Counted from the stretch's first letter, positions 19,578-32,994 are shown. The stretch is DNA of 64,000 nucleotides from Methylobacterium sp. CB376 (GCF_029714205.1 NZ_CP121648.1:1860001-1924000), one strand, 5' to 3'. Notes: generated from the sequence alone by a model not told the origin. Program-made: numbers and translations.

Positions 19578-21115
19578 CGCCCGTCCACCCCCGGCAGGTC
19601 CAGGCCCGCGGCCGCCACCACGGCCCCGTCGCGCACCAGAGCCGTCGCCGCCTCGAGCTCCGGATGCAGGTAGCGATCCTCGTCGAGGCGGGGCACCGCC
19701 GCCCGCAGCCGCGCCCGCACCCGCTCCAGGGCCTCGCTCGACCGCAGCGGCGCCAGGAAATCGCAGCCCTGCGCCGCTGCCAGCAGCTCGATGCCGAGCA
19801 CCGCGGCGGCGTTCTCCGCCATCGCCAGGAGGCGCCGCGCGCCGTGGGCCGCCATCGAGACGTGGTCCTCCTGGTTGGCGGAGGTCGGGATCGAATCGAC
19901 GCTCGCCGGGTAGGCCCGCTGCTTGTTCTCCGAGACCAGGGCCGCCGCCGTCACCTGTGGGATCATGAAGCCCGAGTTGAGGCCCGGCCGCCCGGTCAGG
20001 AAGGCCGGCAGGCCCGAGGACAGGGCGGGGTCGACGAGGAGCGAGATCCGCCGCTCGGCGAGGGAGCCGATCTCGCACAGGGCGAGCGCGATCATGTCGG
20101 CCGCGAAGGCCACCGGCTCGGCGTGGAAGTTCCCGCCCGAGAGCGCCTCCCCGGTCTCGGGGAAGACGAGCGGGTTGTCCGAGACGCCGTTCGCCTCGGT
20201 CTCCAGGGTCGCCCCCGCCTGCCGCAGGAGGTCGAGGGCGGCCCCCATCACCTGCGGCTGGCAGCGCAGGCAGTAGGGGTCCTGCACCCGCTCGTCGCCG
20301 ACGAGGTGCGAGGCCCGGATCGCCGAGCCGGCGAGGAGGCGGCGCAGGGCGTCGGCCGCGTCGATCTGGCCGCGGTGGCGGCGAAGCGCGTGGATGCGCG
20401 GGTCGAAGGGCGTGTCCGAGCCGCGGGCGGCGTCGACCGAGAGCGCCCCGGTGACCAGGCCCGCCCGCAGCAGGTCCTCCGCCCCGAACAGGCCCGCCAG
20501 CGCGAGCGCGGTCGAGAATTGCGTGCCGTTGAGGAGCGCCAGCCCCTCCTTCGGGCCGAGATCGAGGGGCGCGAGGTCCGCCCGCGCCAGGGCCGCGGCG
20601 GCGGGCAGCCGGGCGCCCCCCGCGTCGAGGCACTCCCCGACGCCGATCATCGCCGCCGTCATGTGGGCGAGCGGCGCGAGGTCGCCCGAGGCGCCGACCG
20701 AGCCCTGGCCCGGCACCACCGGGGTCACGCCCCGCGCCAGCATCGCGTCGAGCAGGGCCACCGTCTCGGGCCGCACGCCCGAGGCCCCCTGCGCGAGGCT
20801 CGCGAGCTTGAGCGCCATCATCAGCCGCACGATCCCGGCCGGGACCGGCGCCCCGACCCCCGCCGCGTGCGAGAGCACGATGTTGCGCTGCAGCGTGGCG
20901 AGGTCGTCGGGCGCGATCCGCACCGTCGCGAGCTTCCCGAACCCGGTATTGATCCCGTAGACGGGCTCGCCCCGCGCCACGATCGCCGCCACGGTCTCGG
21001 CGGCCCGCGCGATGCCGGGCCGGCAGGCGGGATCGAGCCGCAGCGGGGCCCCGTCGCGGATCGCGCGCCACTGCGCCAGCGCGGCGCGGCCGGGAGTCAG
21101 GGTGACGGCGCTCAT
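19574..21115 (-). CDS. hutH: Histidine ammonia-lyase
   Basis: This 513-residue enzyme deaminates histidine to urocanate. The Ala142-Ser143-Gly144 triad in [14 protein letters not shown] is the one that cyclises to the MIO cofactor. Further family marks are [35 protein letters not shown] and [10 protein letters not shown]. The length is normal. It lies in the hutIHGU operon with 4-bp ATGA overlaps on both sides, so expression is tightly coupled. Confidence 0.97.
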   Translation of the reverse strand: MSAVTLTPGRAALAQWRAIRDGAPLRLDPACRPGIARAAETVAAIVARGEPVYGINTGFGKLATVRIAPDDLATLQRNIVLSHAAGVGAPVPAGIVRLMMALKLASLAQGASGVRPETVALLDAMLARGVTPVVPGQGSVGASGDLAPLAHMTAAMIGVGECLDAGGARLPAAAALARADLAPLDLGPKEGLALLNGTQFSTALALAGLFGAEDLLRAGLVTGALSVDAARGSDTPFDPRIHALRRHRGQIDAADALRRLLAGSAIRASHLVGDERVQDPYCLRCQPQVMGAALDLLRQAGATLETEANGVSDNPLVFPETGEALSGGNFHAEPVAFAADMIALALCEIGSLAERRISLLVDPALSSGLPAFLTGRPGLNSGFMIPQVTAAALVSENKQRAYPASVDSIPTSANQEDHVSMAAHGARRLLAMAENAAAVLGIELLAAAQGCDFLAPLRSSEALERVRARLRAAVPRLDEDRYLHPELEAATALVRDGAVVAAAGLDLPGVDGR

Positions 21116-22314
21116 CGGCCCCTCCGGATGCGGGCGTGCAGCGGGTTGAATCCCATGCGGTAGACGAGTTCGGCCGGGCGCTCGACGTCCCAGACCGCGA
21201 GGTCGCACCACTTGCCCGCCTCCAGCGTGCCGATCTCGTGCAGGCGCCCGAGGGCGCGGGCCGCCTCCCGGGTCACGCCCGCGAGGCATTCCTCGACGGT
21301 GAGCCGGAACAGCGTCGCGCCCATGTTGAGCACGAGGAGCAGGGAGGTGAGGGGGGAGGTGCCGGGATTGCAGTCGGTGGCGAGCGCCATCCGCGTGCCG
21401 TGGCGGCGGAACAGGTCGACGGGCGGCCGCCGCGTCTCCCGGATGAAGTAGAAGGCCCCCGGCAGCAGCACCGCCACGGTGCCGGCCCGGGCCAGGGCGG
21501 CGGCGCCGGCCTCGTCCGCGTATTCCAGGTGGTCGGCCGAGAGGGCGCCGAACCGCGCCGCCAGCGCCGCCCCGCCGAGATCGGAGAGCTGGTCGGCGTG
21601 CAGCTTCACCGGCAGGCCCGCCGCCCGCGCCGCCTCGAAGACCCGCGCGGTCTGGGCGGGCGAGAAGGCGATCCCCTCGCAGAAGGCGTCGACCGCGTCG
21701 GCCAGCCCCTCCCGCGCCAGGGCGGGCAGCATCTCGGTGCAGACATGCGCGATGTAGCGGTCCTTGTCGGGCTCCTCCGGCGGCAGCGCGTGGGCACCCA
21801 GGAAGGTCGTGGTCACGGTGACGTCGCGGCTCTCCCCGAGGCGGCGGGCCGCCCGCAGGCTCGCGCGCTCGGAGGCGACGGAGAGGCCGTAGCCGGACTT
21901 CACCTCGACCGCGGTCACGCCCTCGGCGATCAGCGCGTCGAGGCGCCGCAGCGCGCTCCCGACGAGCGCGTCCTCGCTCGCCGCCCGGGTGGCGCGCACG
22001 GTCGAGACGATGCCGCCGCCCGCCCGCGCGATCTCCTCGTAGCTGGCGCCGGCGAGCCGCGCCTCGAACTCCGCCGCCCGGTCGCCGCCGTGGACGAGGT
22101 GGGTGTGGCAGTCGATCAGGCCCGGGGTGATCCAGCGCCCCTCGCAATCGACCGTCTCGCGGGCCGCGAAGGCGGGCGCCGCCCGCGCCGGCCCCGCGTA
22201 GAGGATGCGCCCGTCGCGGGCGGCGATCAGCCCGTCCTCCACGAGGCCGAGCCCCGGCGCCCCCTCGGCCAGGGTGGCGAGCCGGGCGTTGCGCCACAGG
22301 CGGTCGCACAGCAT
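21112..22314 (-). CDS. hutI: Imidazolonepropionase
   Basis: This 400-residue amidohydrolase opens the imidazolone ring to give N-formimidoylglutamate. Metal-binding and substrate motifs visible are [62 protein letters not shown] and [10 protein letters not shown]. The start is ATG 22314, which has AGGAGCC just upstream; longer in-frame starts look non-coding. It is the first gene of the reverse-strand hut operon, facing hutF across a 131-bp control region. Confidence 0.95.
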   Translation of the reverse strand: MLCDRLWRNARLATLAEGAPGLGLVEDGLIAARDGRILYAGPARAAPAFAARETVDCEGRWITPGLIDCHTHLVHGGDRAAEFEARLAGASYEEIARAGGGIVSTVRATRAASEDALVGSALRRLDALIAEGVTAVEVKSGYGLSVASERASLRAARRLGESRDVTVTTTFLGAHALPPEEPDKDRYIAHVCTEMLPALAREGLADAVDAFCEGIAFSPAQTARVFEAARAAGLPVKLHADQLSDLGGAALAARFGALSADHLEYADEAGAAALARAGTVAVLLPGAFYFIRETRRPPVDLFRRHGTRMALATDCNPGTSPLTSLLLVLNMGATLFRLTVEECLAGVTREAARALGRLHEIGTLEAGKWCDLAVWDVERPAELVYRMGFNPLHARIRRGR

Positions 22315-22379
22315 GGGACGGCTCCTGGCGGGTGGAAGCGGCCCGGCGAATCGGCCGCCGGGTGGCGGTGCGCGCCGAG

Positions 22380-22393
22380 TATGTATAGACATA
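22380..22393. promoter_or_regulatory. Probable HutC operator
   Basis: TATGTATAGACATA is a near-perfect palindrome (TATGTNTANACATA). It is strikingly AT-rich for this DNA and centred in the 131-bp gap between divergent hutI and hutF. Its form matches the TGTATA-type sites bound by GntR/HutC repressors. hutC itself is encoded in the rightward arm, so the site would give urocanate-responsive control of both arms. This is an inference from sequence and position. Confidence 0.75.
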
Positions 22394-22445
22394 ATCGGCC
22401 GCGCGGACCCTTGTCCACCCGTCCCGCGCGGGGGAGGGACCCGCG

Positions 22446-23819
22446 ATGGCCCGGCTCTGGTTCCGCTCCGCCCTGCTGCCCGAAGGATGGGCGGAGGGCG
22501 TCGCCCTCGACGTCCGGGAGGGGCGCATCGCGGCGCTGGAGAGCGGCGTGCCGGCGCGGCCGGGGGACGAGACCGGCGGGATCGCGCTGCCCGGCCTGCC
22601 GAACCTGCACAGCCACGCCTTCCAGCGCGCCATGGCGGGGCTCGCCGAGTGCCGCAGCGGGCACGAGGACTCCTTCTGGACCTGGCGCGAGGTGATGTAC
22701 CGCTTCGTGGCCCGGATGGCGCCGGAGGACGTCGAGGCGGTGGCCGCGCAGGCCTACGTGGAGATGCTGGAGGCCGGCTTCACCTGGGTCGGCGAGTTCC
22801 ACTACCTGCACCACGCCCCGGACGGGCGCGCCTACGCGGACCCGGCCGAGATGGCCGGGCGGATCGCCGCCGCGGCGGCGGAGGCGGGGATCGGCCTGAC
22901 GCTGCTGCCGGTCTTCTACGCCCATGGCGGCTTCGGGCCGGGGCAGGGGGCGCCCGCGCTGCCGCCGACCGCGGGCCAGCGCCGCTTCGTCAGCGACCCG
23001 GAGACCTTCGCGGCCGTGATGGCGGGCAGCCGCCGGGCGGTGGCGGACCTGCGGGATTGCGTGGTCGGCCTCGCGCCCCACAGCCTGCGGGCCGCGACCC
23101 TCGCGGAGATCGCCGCGATCCTGCCCCTGGCGGAGGGCGGCCCGGTCCACATCCACGCGGCCGAGCAGCTGCGCGAGGTGGAGGAGTGCCGGGCGGCGAC
23201 CGGGGCGCGGCCGGTGGAACTCCTGCTCGACGCGGCGCCGGTCGACGCGCGCTGGTGCCTGATCCACGCCACCCACATGACGCCGAGCGAGACGCGCGGG
23301 CTCGCGCGCAGCGGCGCGGTGGCGGGCCTCTGCCCGATCACCGAGGCCAATCTCGGCGACGGGCTGTTCCCGCTGGCCGCCTTCCAGGGTGCGGGCGGCC
23401 GGTTCGGAATCGGCAGCGACTCGAACGTGCTGATCGCGGCGGCCGAGGAGCTGCGCCTGCTCGAATACGGCCAGCGCCTCGCCGGGCGGGTGCGCGGCGT
23501 CGCGACCTCGGCGCGCTCCGCCTCGACCGGCCGCGCCCTGATCGAGGCCGCCCTCGCCGGGGGCGGGCAGGCCCTCGGCCGGCCCGCCGGCCTCGCGCCC
23601 GGGCAGCCCGCCGACATCGTCGCCCTCGATCCCGACCACCCGGCCCTGGCGGAGCGCTCCGGCGACGCGTGGCTCGACGGCTTCGTGTTCGCGGCCCGCG
23701 CCGGGGCGATCGACCGGGTCTGGCGCGCCGGGGCGCGCGTCGTCGCGCAGGGACGGCACCACCGGCGGGAGGCGGTGGCGGCGCGCTTCCGGGCCGCCCT
23801 GGCGAGGCTCGCCGCGTGA
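22446..23819 (+). CDS. hutF: Formimidoylglutamate deiminase
   Basis: This 457-residue metal-dependent amidohydrolase converts N-formimidoylglutamate to N-formylglutamate plus ammonia. Motifs are [18 protein letters not shown] (metal His pair), [35 protein letters not shown] and [18 protein letters not shown]. The start is ATG 22446 with a GGAGGG site. It is the first gene of the rightward arm and overlaps hutC by 4 bp (GTGA). Together with hutG it defines the five-step route of histidine degradation. Confidence 0.94.
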   Translation: MARLWFRSALLPEGWAEGVALDVREGRIAALESGVPARPGDETGGIALPGLPNLHSHAFQRAMAGLAECRSGHEDSFWTWREVMYRFVARMAPEDVEAVAAQAYVEMLEAGFTWVGEFHYLHHAPDGRAYADPAEMAGRIAAAAAEAGIGLTLLPVFYAHGGFGPGQGAPALPPTAGQRRFVSDPETFAAVMAGSRRAVADLRDCVVGLAPHSLRAATLAEIAAILPLAEGGPVHIHAAEQLREVEECRAATGARPVELLLDAAPVDARWCLIHATHMTPSETRGLARSGAVAGLCPITEANLGDGLFPLAAFQGAGGRFGIGSDSNVLIAAAEELRLLEYGQRLAGRVRGVATSARSASTGRALIEAALAGGGQALGRPAGLAPGQPADIVALDPDHPALAERSGDAWLDGFVFAARAGAIDRVWRAGARVVAQGRHHRREAVAARFRAALARLAA

Positions 23820-24523
23820 CCGGGGGCCCCAGCCTGACGGCCCGGATCCGCAGCGAGATCGAGGCGCGGATCCTGTCGGGCGACTGGCCGCCGGGCCATC
23901 GCATCCCCTTCGAGTCGGAACTCTCGGCGCTCTACGGCTGCTCGCGCATGACCGTGAACAAGGCGCTCGCGGGGCTGGCGGCCGCGGGCCTGATCGAGCG
24001 CCGGCGCCGCGCCGGCTCCTTCGTGGCCGCCCCCGCCCGGCAATCGGCCGTGCTGCAGATCCCCGACATCCCGGCCGAGATCGCGGCGCGCGGGGCGCGC
24101 TACGGGCTGGTACTCGTCGCGCGCCGGGAGCGGCGGGCGGGGGCGGGCGACCCGCCGGGCGCGGGCTTCGCGCCGGGCCAGCCGCTCCTCGACCTCACCT
24201 GCCGCCACCTCGCGGACGGGCGTCCCTTCGCGCAGGAGGAGCGCCTGATCAGCCTCGCGGCGGTGCCGGCCGCGGCGGAGGTGGATTTCTCCGCCGTGCC
24301 GCCCGGCACGTGGCTGCTGCGGCACGTGCCCTGGACGGAGGCCTCGCACCGCATCACGGCGCTCAACGCGCCGGGCGCCCTCGCCCGCGCCCTCGACCTG
24401 CCGCCGGGGGGCGCCTGCCTCGCGGTCGAGCGCCGCACCTGGCGCGGGGAGGACACGGTGACCTACGTGCGCCAGATCTTCCGGGGCGACGCCTACAGCC
24501 TGGGGGCGCGGTTCTCGCCCTGA
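23816..24523 (+). CDS. hutC: Histidine utilisation repressor, GntR/HutC family
   Basis: This 235-residue regulator has an N-terminal winged helix (residues ~8-70: IRSEIEARILSGDWPPGHRIP, ELSALYGCSRMTVNKALAGLAAAGLIERRRRAG) and a C-terminal UTRA ligand domain. It is expected to bind urocanate and to release the operator in the hutI-hutF gap. The start is GTG 23816, overlapping the hutF stop, so it is autoregulated with hutF. Confidence 0.92.
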   Translation: MTGGPSLTARIRSEIEARILSGDWPPGHRIPFESELSALYGCSRMTVNKALAGLAAAGLIERRRRAGSFVAAPARQSAVLQIPDIPAEIAARGARYGLVLVARRERRAGAGDPPGAGFAPGQPLLDLTCRHLADGRPFAQEERLISLAAVPAAAEVDFSAVPPGTWLLRHVPWTEASHRITALNAPGALARALDLPPGGACLAVERRTWRGEDTVTYVRQIFRGDAYSLGARFSP

Positions 24524-24675
24524 CGGGGCGGGGCGCTCGACCGCGAGACAGGCGCCGTGAGGCCGGGCCGCTGATCGGGACGGGCATGGTCCGCGCCCGG
24601 ACCAACGGGGCGGCTCGTTCGTTCCTCCGCCTGCGACCGCTCCCGAAAGCCTCTCCCGTCAGCGAACGCCGTCCC

Positions 24676-25299
24676 GTGACCGCGCCCACCACGCCCAAGA
24701 CCCTCGCGGACCCGGCCGCGCTCGCGGCCAGGCGCGCCCTCCTCGGCGCGCCCCATCTCGCGCCGCTGCGCGCCCTCGCCGCCCGCATCGCCGCCGCGCA
24801 GGGCGCGCCGGTGCCCGAGCCCGATCCCCTCGACGGGGGCGCGGCGGCCCGGCTGCTCCTGCTCCTCGAGACGCCCGGCCCCGCCACCGGCCGCACCGCC
24901 TTCGTGTCGCGCGACAACCCGACCGGCACCGCCGCCAACCTGTTCGGGTTCCTGGCGCGGGCCCGGATCGCCCGCGCCGACACGCTGATCTGGAACGCGG
25001 TGCCCTGGGTCATCCACGCCCCCGGCGCCCGCAACCGCGCCCCGCGCCGGGCCGAGATCCGCGCCGCCGCGCCCTACCTGCCCGCCCTCCTCGACCTGAT
25101 GCCCGACCTCGCCGTGGTGGTCCTGGCCGGCCGCGTCGCCCAGAGCCACGCCGCCGCCCTGCGCGCGCTGCGGCCCGACCTGCCGGTGGTCGGCGTGCCC
25201 CATCCGAGCCCGACCTTCGTCTGCACCAGCCCGGAGGTGCGCGAGCGGATCGCGGCCGGCCTCGCCGAGGCGGCGGCGCATCTGCGCTTCTGCGCGTGA
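24676..25299 (+). CDS. Uracil-DNA glycosylase superfamily protein
   Basis: This protein of 207 residues from GTG 24676 (an in-frame ATG at 24586 would add 30) resembles the UDG superfamily. A LLLLETPGP motif stands where family 4/5 enzymes have GEAPG, a hydrophobic core includes NLFGFLARARIARADTLIWNAVPW, and GVPHPSPTF carries the C-terminal HPSP-type active-site loop. The usual iron-sulfur cysteines of family 4/5 are not evident. Uracil-DNA glycosylase activity is possible but unproven. The later GTG was preferred because upstream residues look non-coding. Confidence 0.7.
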   Translation: MTAPTTPKTLADPAALAARRALLGAPHLAPLRALAARIAAAQGAPVPEPDPLDGGAAARLLLLLETPGPATGRTAFVSRDNPTGTAANLFGFLARARIARADTLIWNAVPWVIHAPGARNRAPRRAEIRAAAPYLPALLDLMPDLAVVVLAGRVAQSHAAALRALRPDLPVVGVPHPSPTFVCTSPEVRERIAAGLAEAAAHLRFCA

Positions 25300-25460
25300 G
25301 GCCCGCTCCCGGGGCAAGACCCGGTCTCGTCTGGTCTTCCGGCGCCGGAGCGCCTACATGGCGGGCGCAAGCGGGGCTCGGTCGGAGTGCCGCCGAAGGT
25401 GCCGGGCCGGTGCCCGCGGGGGAGGCCGGTCGGCGGCCAGCGGAGTCGGACGCCGACGAG

Positions 25461-26531
25461 ATGAACTTCGCCAGACAGGATACGCGGCTCGCGCGGGCCG
25501 AGCCGACCGCGGCGGGCCGGGACCAGGATCCCGCGCCCGAGGTGCCGGCCCTCGACCGCGCCGGCCGCCGCAAGCGGCGCTACGCCTGGATCGGCACCGC
25601 CGCGAGCGCGATCCTGTTCCTCATCTCGCTCGGCGTGCTCTACGAACTCGTCTCGACCGTGACCTGGTCGGAGCTGCGCGCCGCCTTCACGGCCGCCACC
25701 GGCGAGCAGGTGAGCCTCGCCGTGATGCTGGTGGCGGTGAGCTACCTGTTCCTCACTTGCTACGACGCGCTCGCCCTGCGCCAGCTCAGGATCAGGGTGC
25801 CGTACCGGACCACGGCGCTCGCCTCCTTCACCAGTTACGCGGTGAGCTTCAACCTGGGCTTCCCGCTCCTGACCGCCGGCACGATCCGGTACTGGATCTA
25901 CTCGGGCAAGGGCCTGAGCCCCGGGCGGATCGCGGCGCTGACCATCGTGGCGGGCTTCACCTTCTGGCTCGGCATGGGGGCGGTGCTCGGCTTCAGCCTC
26001 GTGCGGGAGGCCGAGCCCCTGTCGCGCCTGACCTCGGTGAGCAGCGCCATCAACCGGGGCCTCGGCCTCGCGGCCATGGCCGGGGTGCTCGCCTATCTGG
26101 GCTGGGTGACGCTGAGGCGGCGCAGCGTGCGGGTGAGGGGCTGGCGGCTCGAATTGCCGGGCCTCGCCCTCTCCCTGAGCCAGATGCTGGTGGGCGCCTG
26201 CGACGTCTGCGCGGCGGCGGGCGTGCTCTACGTGCTGCTGCCGCCCGGCCACGGGGTGAGCTTCGAGGCCTTCGTGGCGATCTACGTGGTGGCGGCGATG
26301 CTCGGCATCGCGAGCCACGCCCCCGGCGGGCTCGGCGTCTTCGAGGCGACCGTGCTCCTCGCCCTGTCGGGGCTGCCGCGGGAATCCGTGCTCGGCGCGC
26401 TGCTCCTGTTCCGGGTCTGCTATTATCTGGTGCCCTTCGTGGTGGCGCTGGCGGCGCTCGGCGCCTACGAGATCGCCAAGCGCGTCAGGCTCACCCCCCG
26501 CGAGGCGCCCGAGGGCGACGAGGAGGCGTGA
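25461..26531 (+). CDS. YbhN/LPG-synthase-type multi-pass membrane protein
   Basis: This is a 356-residue inner-membrane protein with about eight hydrophobic helices after a polar N-terminus of 45 residues. The pattern (YRTTALASFTSYAVSFNLGFPLLTAGTIRYW and IASHAPGGLGVFEATVLLALSG) matches the UPF0104/MprF transmembrane region, here without the C-terminal aminoacyl-transferase domain. Related proteins are thought to flip or handle lipids. In E. coli ybhN is in one operon with clsB and ybhP; here cardiolipin-synthase and EEP genes of those types occur 25 kb away in the same window. Confidence 0.8.
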   Translation: MNFARQDTRLARAEPTAAGRDQDPAPEVPALDRAGRRKRRYAWIGTAASAILFLISLGVLYELVSTVTWSELRAAFTAATGEQVSLAVMLVAVSYLFLTCYDALALRQLRIRVPYRTTALASFTSYAVSFNLGFPLLTAGTIRYWIYSGKGLSPGRIAALTIVAGFTFWLGMGAVLGFSLVREAEPLSRLTSVSSAINRGLGLAAMAGVLAYLGWVTLRRRSVRVRGWRLELPGLALSLSQMLVGACDVCAAAGVLYVLLPPGHGVSFEAFVAIYVVAAMLGIASHAPGGLGVFEATVLLALSGLPRESVLGALLLFRVCYYLVPFVVALAALGAYEIAKRVRLTPREAPEGDEEA

Positions 26532-26623
26532 CGCCGCCCGGCGCCGCGCCGCCGCCCGGGACCGCCGACGCGACCGTGCCGGGCATCGCGAACCCGTCAC
26601 GCGATCGGCTTAGGGTTGCACCC

Positions 26624-27925
26624 ATGCCTTCTCTCCCCTTCGACCCGCACAGGGCCGGCGCTGCCCGCCGGGCGGCGTGGCGGGCCGCCCTGATCGCCGC
26701 CCTGACGGTCGCCGGGGCGGCCGCCTGGGAGCGCGGCCCGGACCTCTGGCTCGGCCTCGGCACCGCCGCGGCGGTGCTGCTCGGCGGCTGGCTCGCCTCG
26801 CCGCGGGCGGAGGAACCGCTGCCCCGCCGGGAGGGCGCGTGCGAGGACCGCCCCAGCCTCGCCGAGGCCCTGCTCGCCAATATCCCGGACCCGGTCATCC
26901 TGATCGACCGCCGGGCCCTGGTGATCGAGGCCAACGCGGCGGCCCGCGCCCTGCTGCCGACGCTGCGGCCGAAATACCCGCTCTCCTTCGCGCTGCGCGA
27001 TCCCGGCGTGCTCGACGGCATCGAGACCGTGCTGCACACGGGCGCGCCCCTCAAGACCCTCTACGCCCCGCGGGTCCCGACCGAGCGCACCTTCGAGGTC
27101 CAGATCGGCGCCATGAAGGGCTCGGCCGACGCGGGCGGGCAGCCGAACCTCGTCCTGTTCCTGCGCGACCTCACCTCGGCCAAGCGGCTGGAGACGATGC
27201 GGGTCGATTTCGTGGCCAATGCCAGCCACGAACTGCGCACGCCGCTCGCCTCGCTCCTCGGCTTCATCGAGACCCTGCAGGGGCCGGCCCGCAACGATTC
27301 CCTGGCCCGGGACCGCTTCCTCGCCATCATGCGCGAGCAGGCCCTGCGCATGACGCGGCTGATCGACGACCTCCTGTCGCTGTCGCGCATCGAGCTGCGC
27401 GCCCACGTGCCGCCGACGACCGTGATCGAGGTCGGGCCGCTCGCCCGCCAGATCGTGGATTCCCTCTCTCCCCTCGCCGAGGAGCGGGGCGTCGCGATCG
27501 CGCTGGAGGAGGGGCCCGCCCCGCTCGCGGTGCTGGGCGAGCGCGACGAGATCCTGCGCCTCGTGGAGAACCTCGTGGAGAACGCCGTCAAGTACGGCGG
27601 CGAGGGCGGGCGCGTGAGCGTGCGCGTGTCGGCCCTCGCGGCCGAGGCGGGCCGGCCGGCCCAGGTCGAGATCGCCGTCGCGGATGACGGCCCGGGCATC
27701 GCGCCCGAGCACCTGCCGCGCCTGACCGAGCGCTTCTACCGGGTCGACCCGGCCTCCAGCCGCCAGCAGGGCGGCACCGGCCTCGGCCTCGCCATCGTCA
27801 AGCACATCCTGAACCGCCACCGCGGCCGGCTCGTCGTGGAGAGCGAGCCGGGCCGCGGCTCGACCTTCCGGGCCTCGATCCCGGCCGCGGCGGGGGCGGG
27901 GCGCGAGGAGACGTCCCCGGGCTGA
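26624..27925 (+). CDS. phoR: PhoR-like sensor histidine kinase
   Basis: This 433-residue kinase has two short N-terminal membrane helices with almost no periplasmic loop (residues ~15-58), a PAS domain (~75-185, beginning LLANIPDPVILIDRRALVIEANAAA), a HisKA domain with FVANASHELRTPLASLLGF and an HATPase domain (ENLVENAVKYGG, DDGPGI, GGTGLGLAIVKHI). This is the layout of PhoR of the phosphate regulon. No phoB or pst gene is next to it in this window, so the name rests on architecture. The start at ATG 26624 has no strong ribosome site. Confidence 0.8.
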   Translation: MPSLPFDPHRAGAARRAAWRAALIAALTVAGAAAWERGPDLWLGLGTAAAVLLGGWLASPRAEEPLPRREGACEDRPSLAEALLANIPDPVILIDRRALVIEANAAARALLPTLRPKYPLSFALRDPGVLDGIETVLHTGAPLKTLYAPRVPTERTFEVQIGAMKGSADAGGQPNLVLFLRDLTSAKRLETMRVDFVANASHELRTPLASLLGFIETLQGPARNDSLARDRFLAIMREQALRMTRLIDDLLSLSRIELRAHVPPTTVIEVGPLARQIVDSLSPLAEERGVAIALEEGPAPLAVLGERDEILRLVENLVENAVKYGGEGGRVSVRVSALAAEAGRPAQVEIAVADDGPGIAPEHLPRLTERFYRVDPASSRQQGGTGLGLAIVKHILNRHRGRLVVESEPGRGSTFRASIPAAAGAGREETSPG

Positions 27926-27974
27926 GCGCCCTTCGCCGACGTGCTCCGGCTCGGCGGACGGCGCGGGAGCGAGA

Positions 27975-28016
27975 CTCGCAGCAGACCCGCTTGGGCTCGC
28001 AGCAGACCCGCTTGGG
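27975..28016. repeat. 21-bp perfect tandem duplication
   Basis: The unit beginning CTCGCAGCAGACCCGCTTGG is present twice, at 27975-27995 and 27996-28016, in the short gap between the convergent phoR-like and DUF1007 genes. Confidence 0.95.
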
Positions 28017-28026
28017 GCCGCTCCGC

Positions 28027-28725
28027 TCAGGGGCAGGCCACGAGCACGCGGCCCGTGTAGTCGGCCCCGGCGGCGGCCGCCGCGCCCGGGCGGACGAGCG
28101 CGTCCGAATCCGGGATCAGCTGCTCGCCGACCCGCGCCTCCTTGGCCGGATGCGTCACCTTGACGAGGCAGGCGGCGGGGCCCGCGACCCGCGCGGCCTC
28201 GTCGCCCGGGGCGAGGCCGAAGGCGACGTAGAAATCCGGATCGGCGGTCGTGACCACGAGGCTGCGCAGGGCGGCCGCGGGGGCGGCCGGCGCGAGGGTG
28301 AAGAAGAGGGTGAGCCGCCCGTCCCGGAACTCGGCCCGGGCATCCTGCGGGGCCGCGAAGGCGAGGAGGCGGCCGTTGAGCTTGGCCTGCACGTAGTAGC
28401 CGGTCTCGGCGAGGGCGGCGACGCGGGCGCGGGCGAGCTCGGCGAGCTTGTCGGGATCCGGGACGCCGTCGCGCCGCGAATCGAGGTTCAGCACCGCGAA
28501 GGCGGAGTAGTCGGGATCGAAGGTCCAGGTCAGGCGCAGGCCCTTGAGGGCGCGGGCCTCGTCGAGGACGATCTCGCTGCGCGCCTGCACCCAGACATGC
28601 GGGTGGGCCCGGGCCGCGGCGGGGGCCAGAGCCGACGCGAGGGCCAGCGCGACGGCGCACCCGGCGCGCGGGCGCGGCGAGGGCCGCCCGCCGATCGGCC
28701 CGCTCCGATCTCGGTTGCTGCCCAT
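28027..28725 (-). CDS. DUF1007 family exported protein
   Basis: This 232-residue protein has an N-terminal export signal (hydrophobic residues ~24-40, cleavage after ARA) followed at once by the family's [13 protein letters not shown] motif, a possible metal-binding start of the mature protein. The rest ([35 protein letters not shown]) is typical of DUF1007. Relatives often sit beside nickel/cobalt exporters. Here it diverges from a copper ATPase gene across a 188-bp gap, so a metal-related role is reasonable but unproven. ATG 28725 was chosen because the signal peptide begins just after it. Confidence 0.8.
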   Translation of the reverse strand: MGSNRDRSGPIGGRPSPRPRAGCAVALALASALAPAAARAHPHVWVQARSEIVLDEARALKGLRLTWTFDPDYSAFAVLNLDSRRDGVPDPDKLAELARARVAALAETGYYVQAKLNGRLLAFAAPQDARAEFRDGRLTLFFTLAPAAPAAALRSLVVTTADPDFYVAFGLAPGDEAARVAGPAACLVKVTHPAKEARVGEQLIPDSDALVRPGAAAAAGADYTGRVLVACP

Positions 28726-28913
28726 CCCGTCCCCCGCCTGGTCCCGGCCGGGCCCCGCCCGGCGGAACGCCCCTGGCGCCCAAGCGCGGCGAAACCATGT
28801 TGCGGATGCAGGGCTGGCGCGAAGCGCGGCCCTATCACCGCCCGATCCGGCGAATCCCATATCCTGCCGGGAGCGCGGCGCGCGACGGCGGCGCGCTCCC
28901 GAGGAGTTCGGCC

Positions 28914-31391
<2,478 letters not shown>

Positions 31392-31415
31392 GGGCCGGCG
31401 CCCCGGCTCATCCGC

Positions 31416-31530
31416 CATCCGGTTGATGGCTTCGCCATCTCCCATGTCGGCCATGCGGATGTCGGCTTCGCTCAGGCGCCGCGCAGTCTCGTGAGACGGG
31501 ACCCGCTTCGATCAAGCCGATCCCGGATCA
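31416..31530 (-). repeat. Bipartite repeat family 1, copy B
   Basis: The full 69-bp unit (31416-31484) is followed by a decayed hairpin, TGAGACGGGACCCGCTT (31492-31508) against AAGCCGATCCCGGATCA-like bases ending at 31530. The final TCA (31528-31530) is the stop codon of the PAS/LOV-like gene. The unit contains the small hairpin GATGGC-TTC-GCCATC. Confidence 0.9.
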
Positions 31531-32001
31531 GCCGAAGAGCGGCGTGTCGCCGGCCACCATCGGCAGGATCTCGGGGGAGATCGCGACCGGCCGGTAGCGC
31601 CCGGCCCCGCCCCGCGCGGGCCGCCCGCGGCGGCGGACCACCTCGCGCTCGAAGGCGATGAAGGCCTCCGGGGTGCCGTCCCGGCGGCATACCGGCCGCA
31701 CGTCGATCTCGCACAGGTAGGCCTCGCCGTCCTTGCGGTAGTTCTGCAGGCAGCCGAGGAAGCGCCCGCTCATCCGCAGCGCGCGATGCACCTGCCGCGT
31801 GGCCACCCGGCTGGTGGTCGGGCCCTGCAGCATGCGGGGCGATCGGCCGACGAGCTCGTCCTCCGCGTAGCCGGACATCCGGGCGAAGGCCGGGTTGGCG
31901 TAGAGGATCGTCGGTCCCGGCCGCTCGAGGTCGACGTCGGTGAGGACGACGGCGAGATCGAGGGGATCGGCGAAGAATTGAACGAGGCTGACGATGTCCA
32001 T
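31528..32001 (-). CDS. Short LOV-like PAS protein lacking the photoactive cysteine
   Basis: This is a 157-residue single-domain protein. Residues ~18-125 fit a LOV-type PAS fold: ILYANPAFARMSGYAEDELVG, then GRSPRMLQGP, then NYRKDGEAYLCEIDVRPV. Canonical LOV domains carry GRNCRFLQ, where the Cys forms the flavin adduct; here the two central residues are Ser-Pro. The usual Asn-Tyr-Arg-Lys-Asp-Gly strand is kept, so a flavin may still bind. No output domain is fused. Its stop codon is supplied by the family-1 hairpin. It may signal by redox or dimer change, but that is inference. Confidence 0.75.
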   Translation of the reverse strand: MDIVSLVQFFADPLDLAVVLTDVDLERPGPTILYANPAFARMSGYAEDELVGRSPRMLQGPTTSRVATRQVHRALRMSGRFLGCLQNYRKDGEAYLCEIDVRPVCRRDGTPEAFIAFEREVVRRRGRPARGGAGRYRPVAISPEILPMVAGDTPLFG

Positions 32002-32067
32002 AGCGGTCTTCCCTAAGGACAGAAGTAAATCAGCATTCGTTAAGGCTTTCTGACCCGCCGCGGCCGG

Positions 32068-32994
<927 letters not shown>

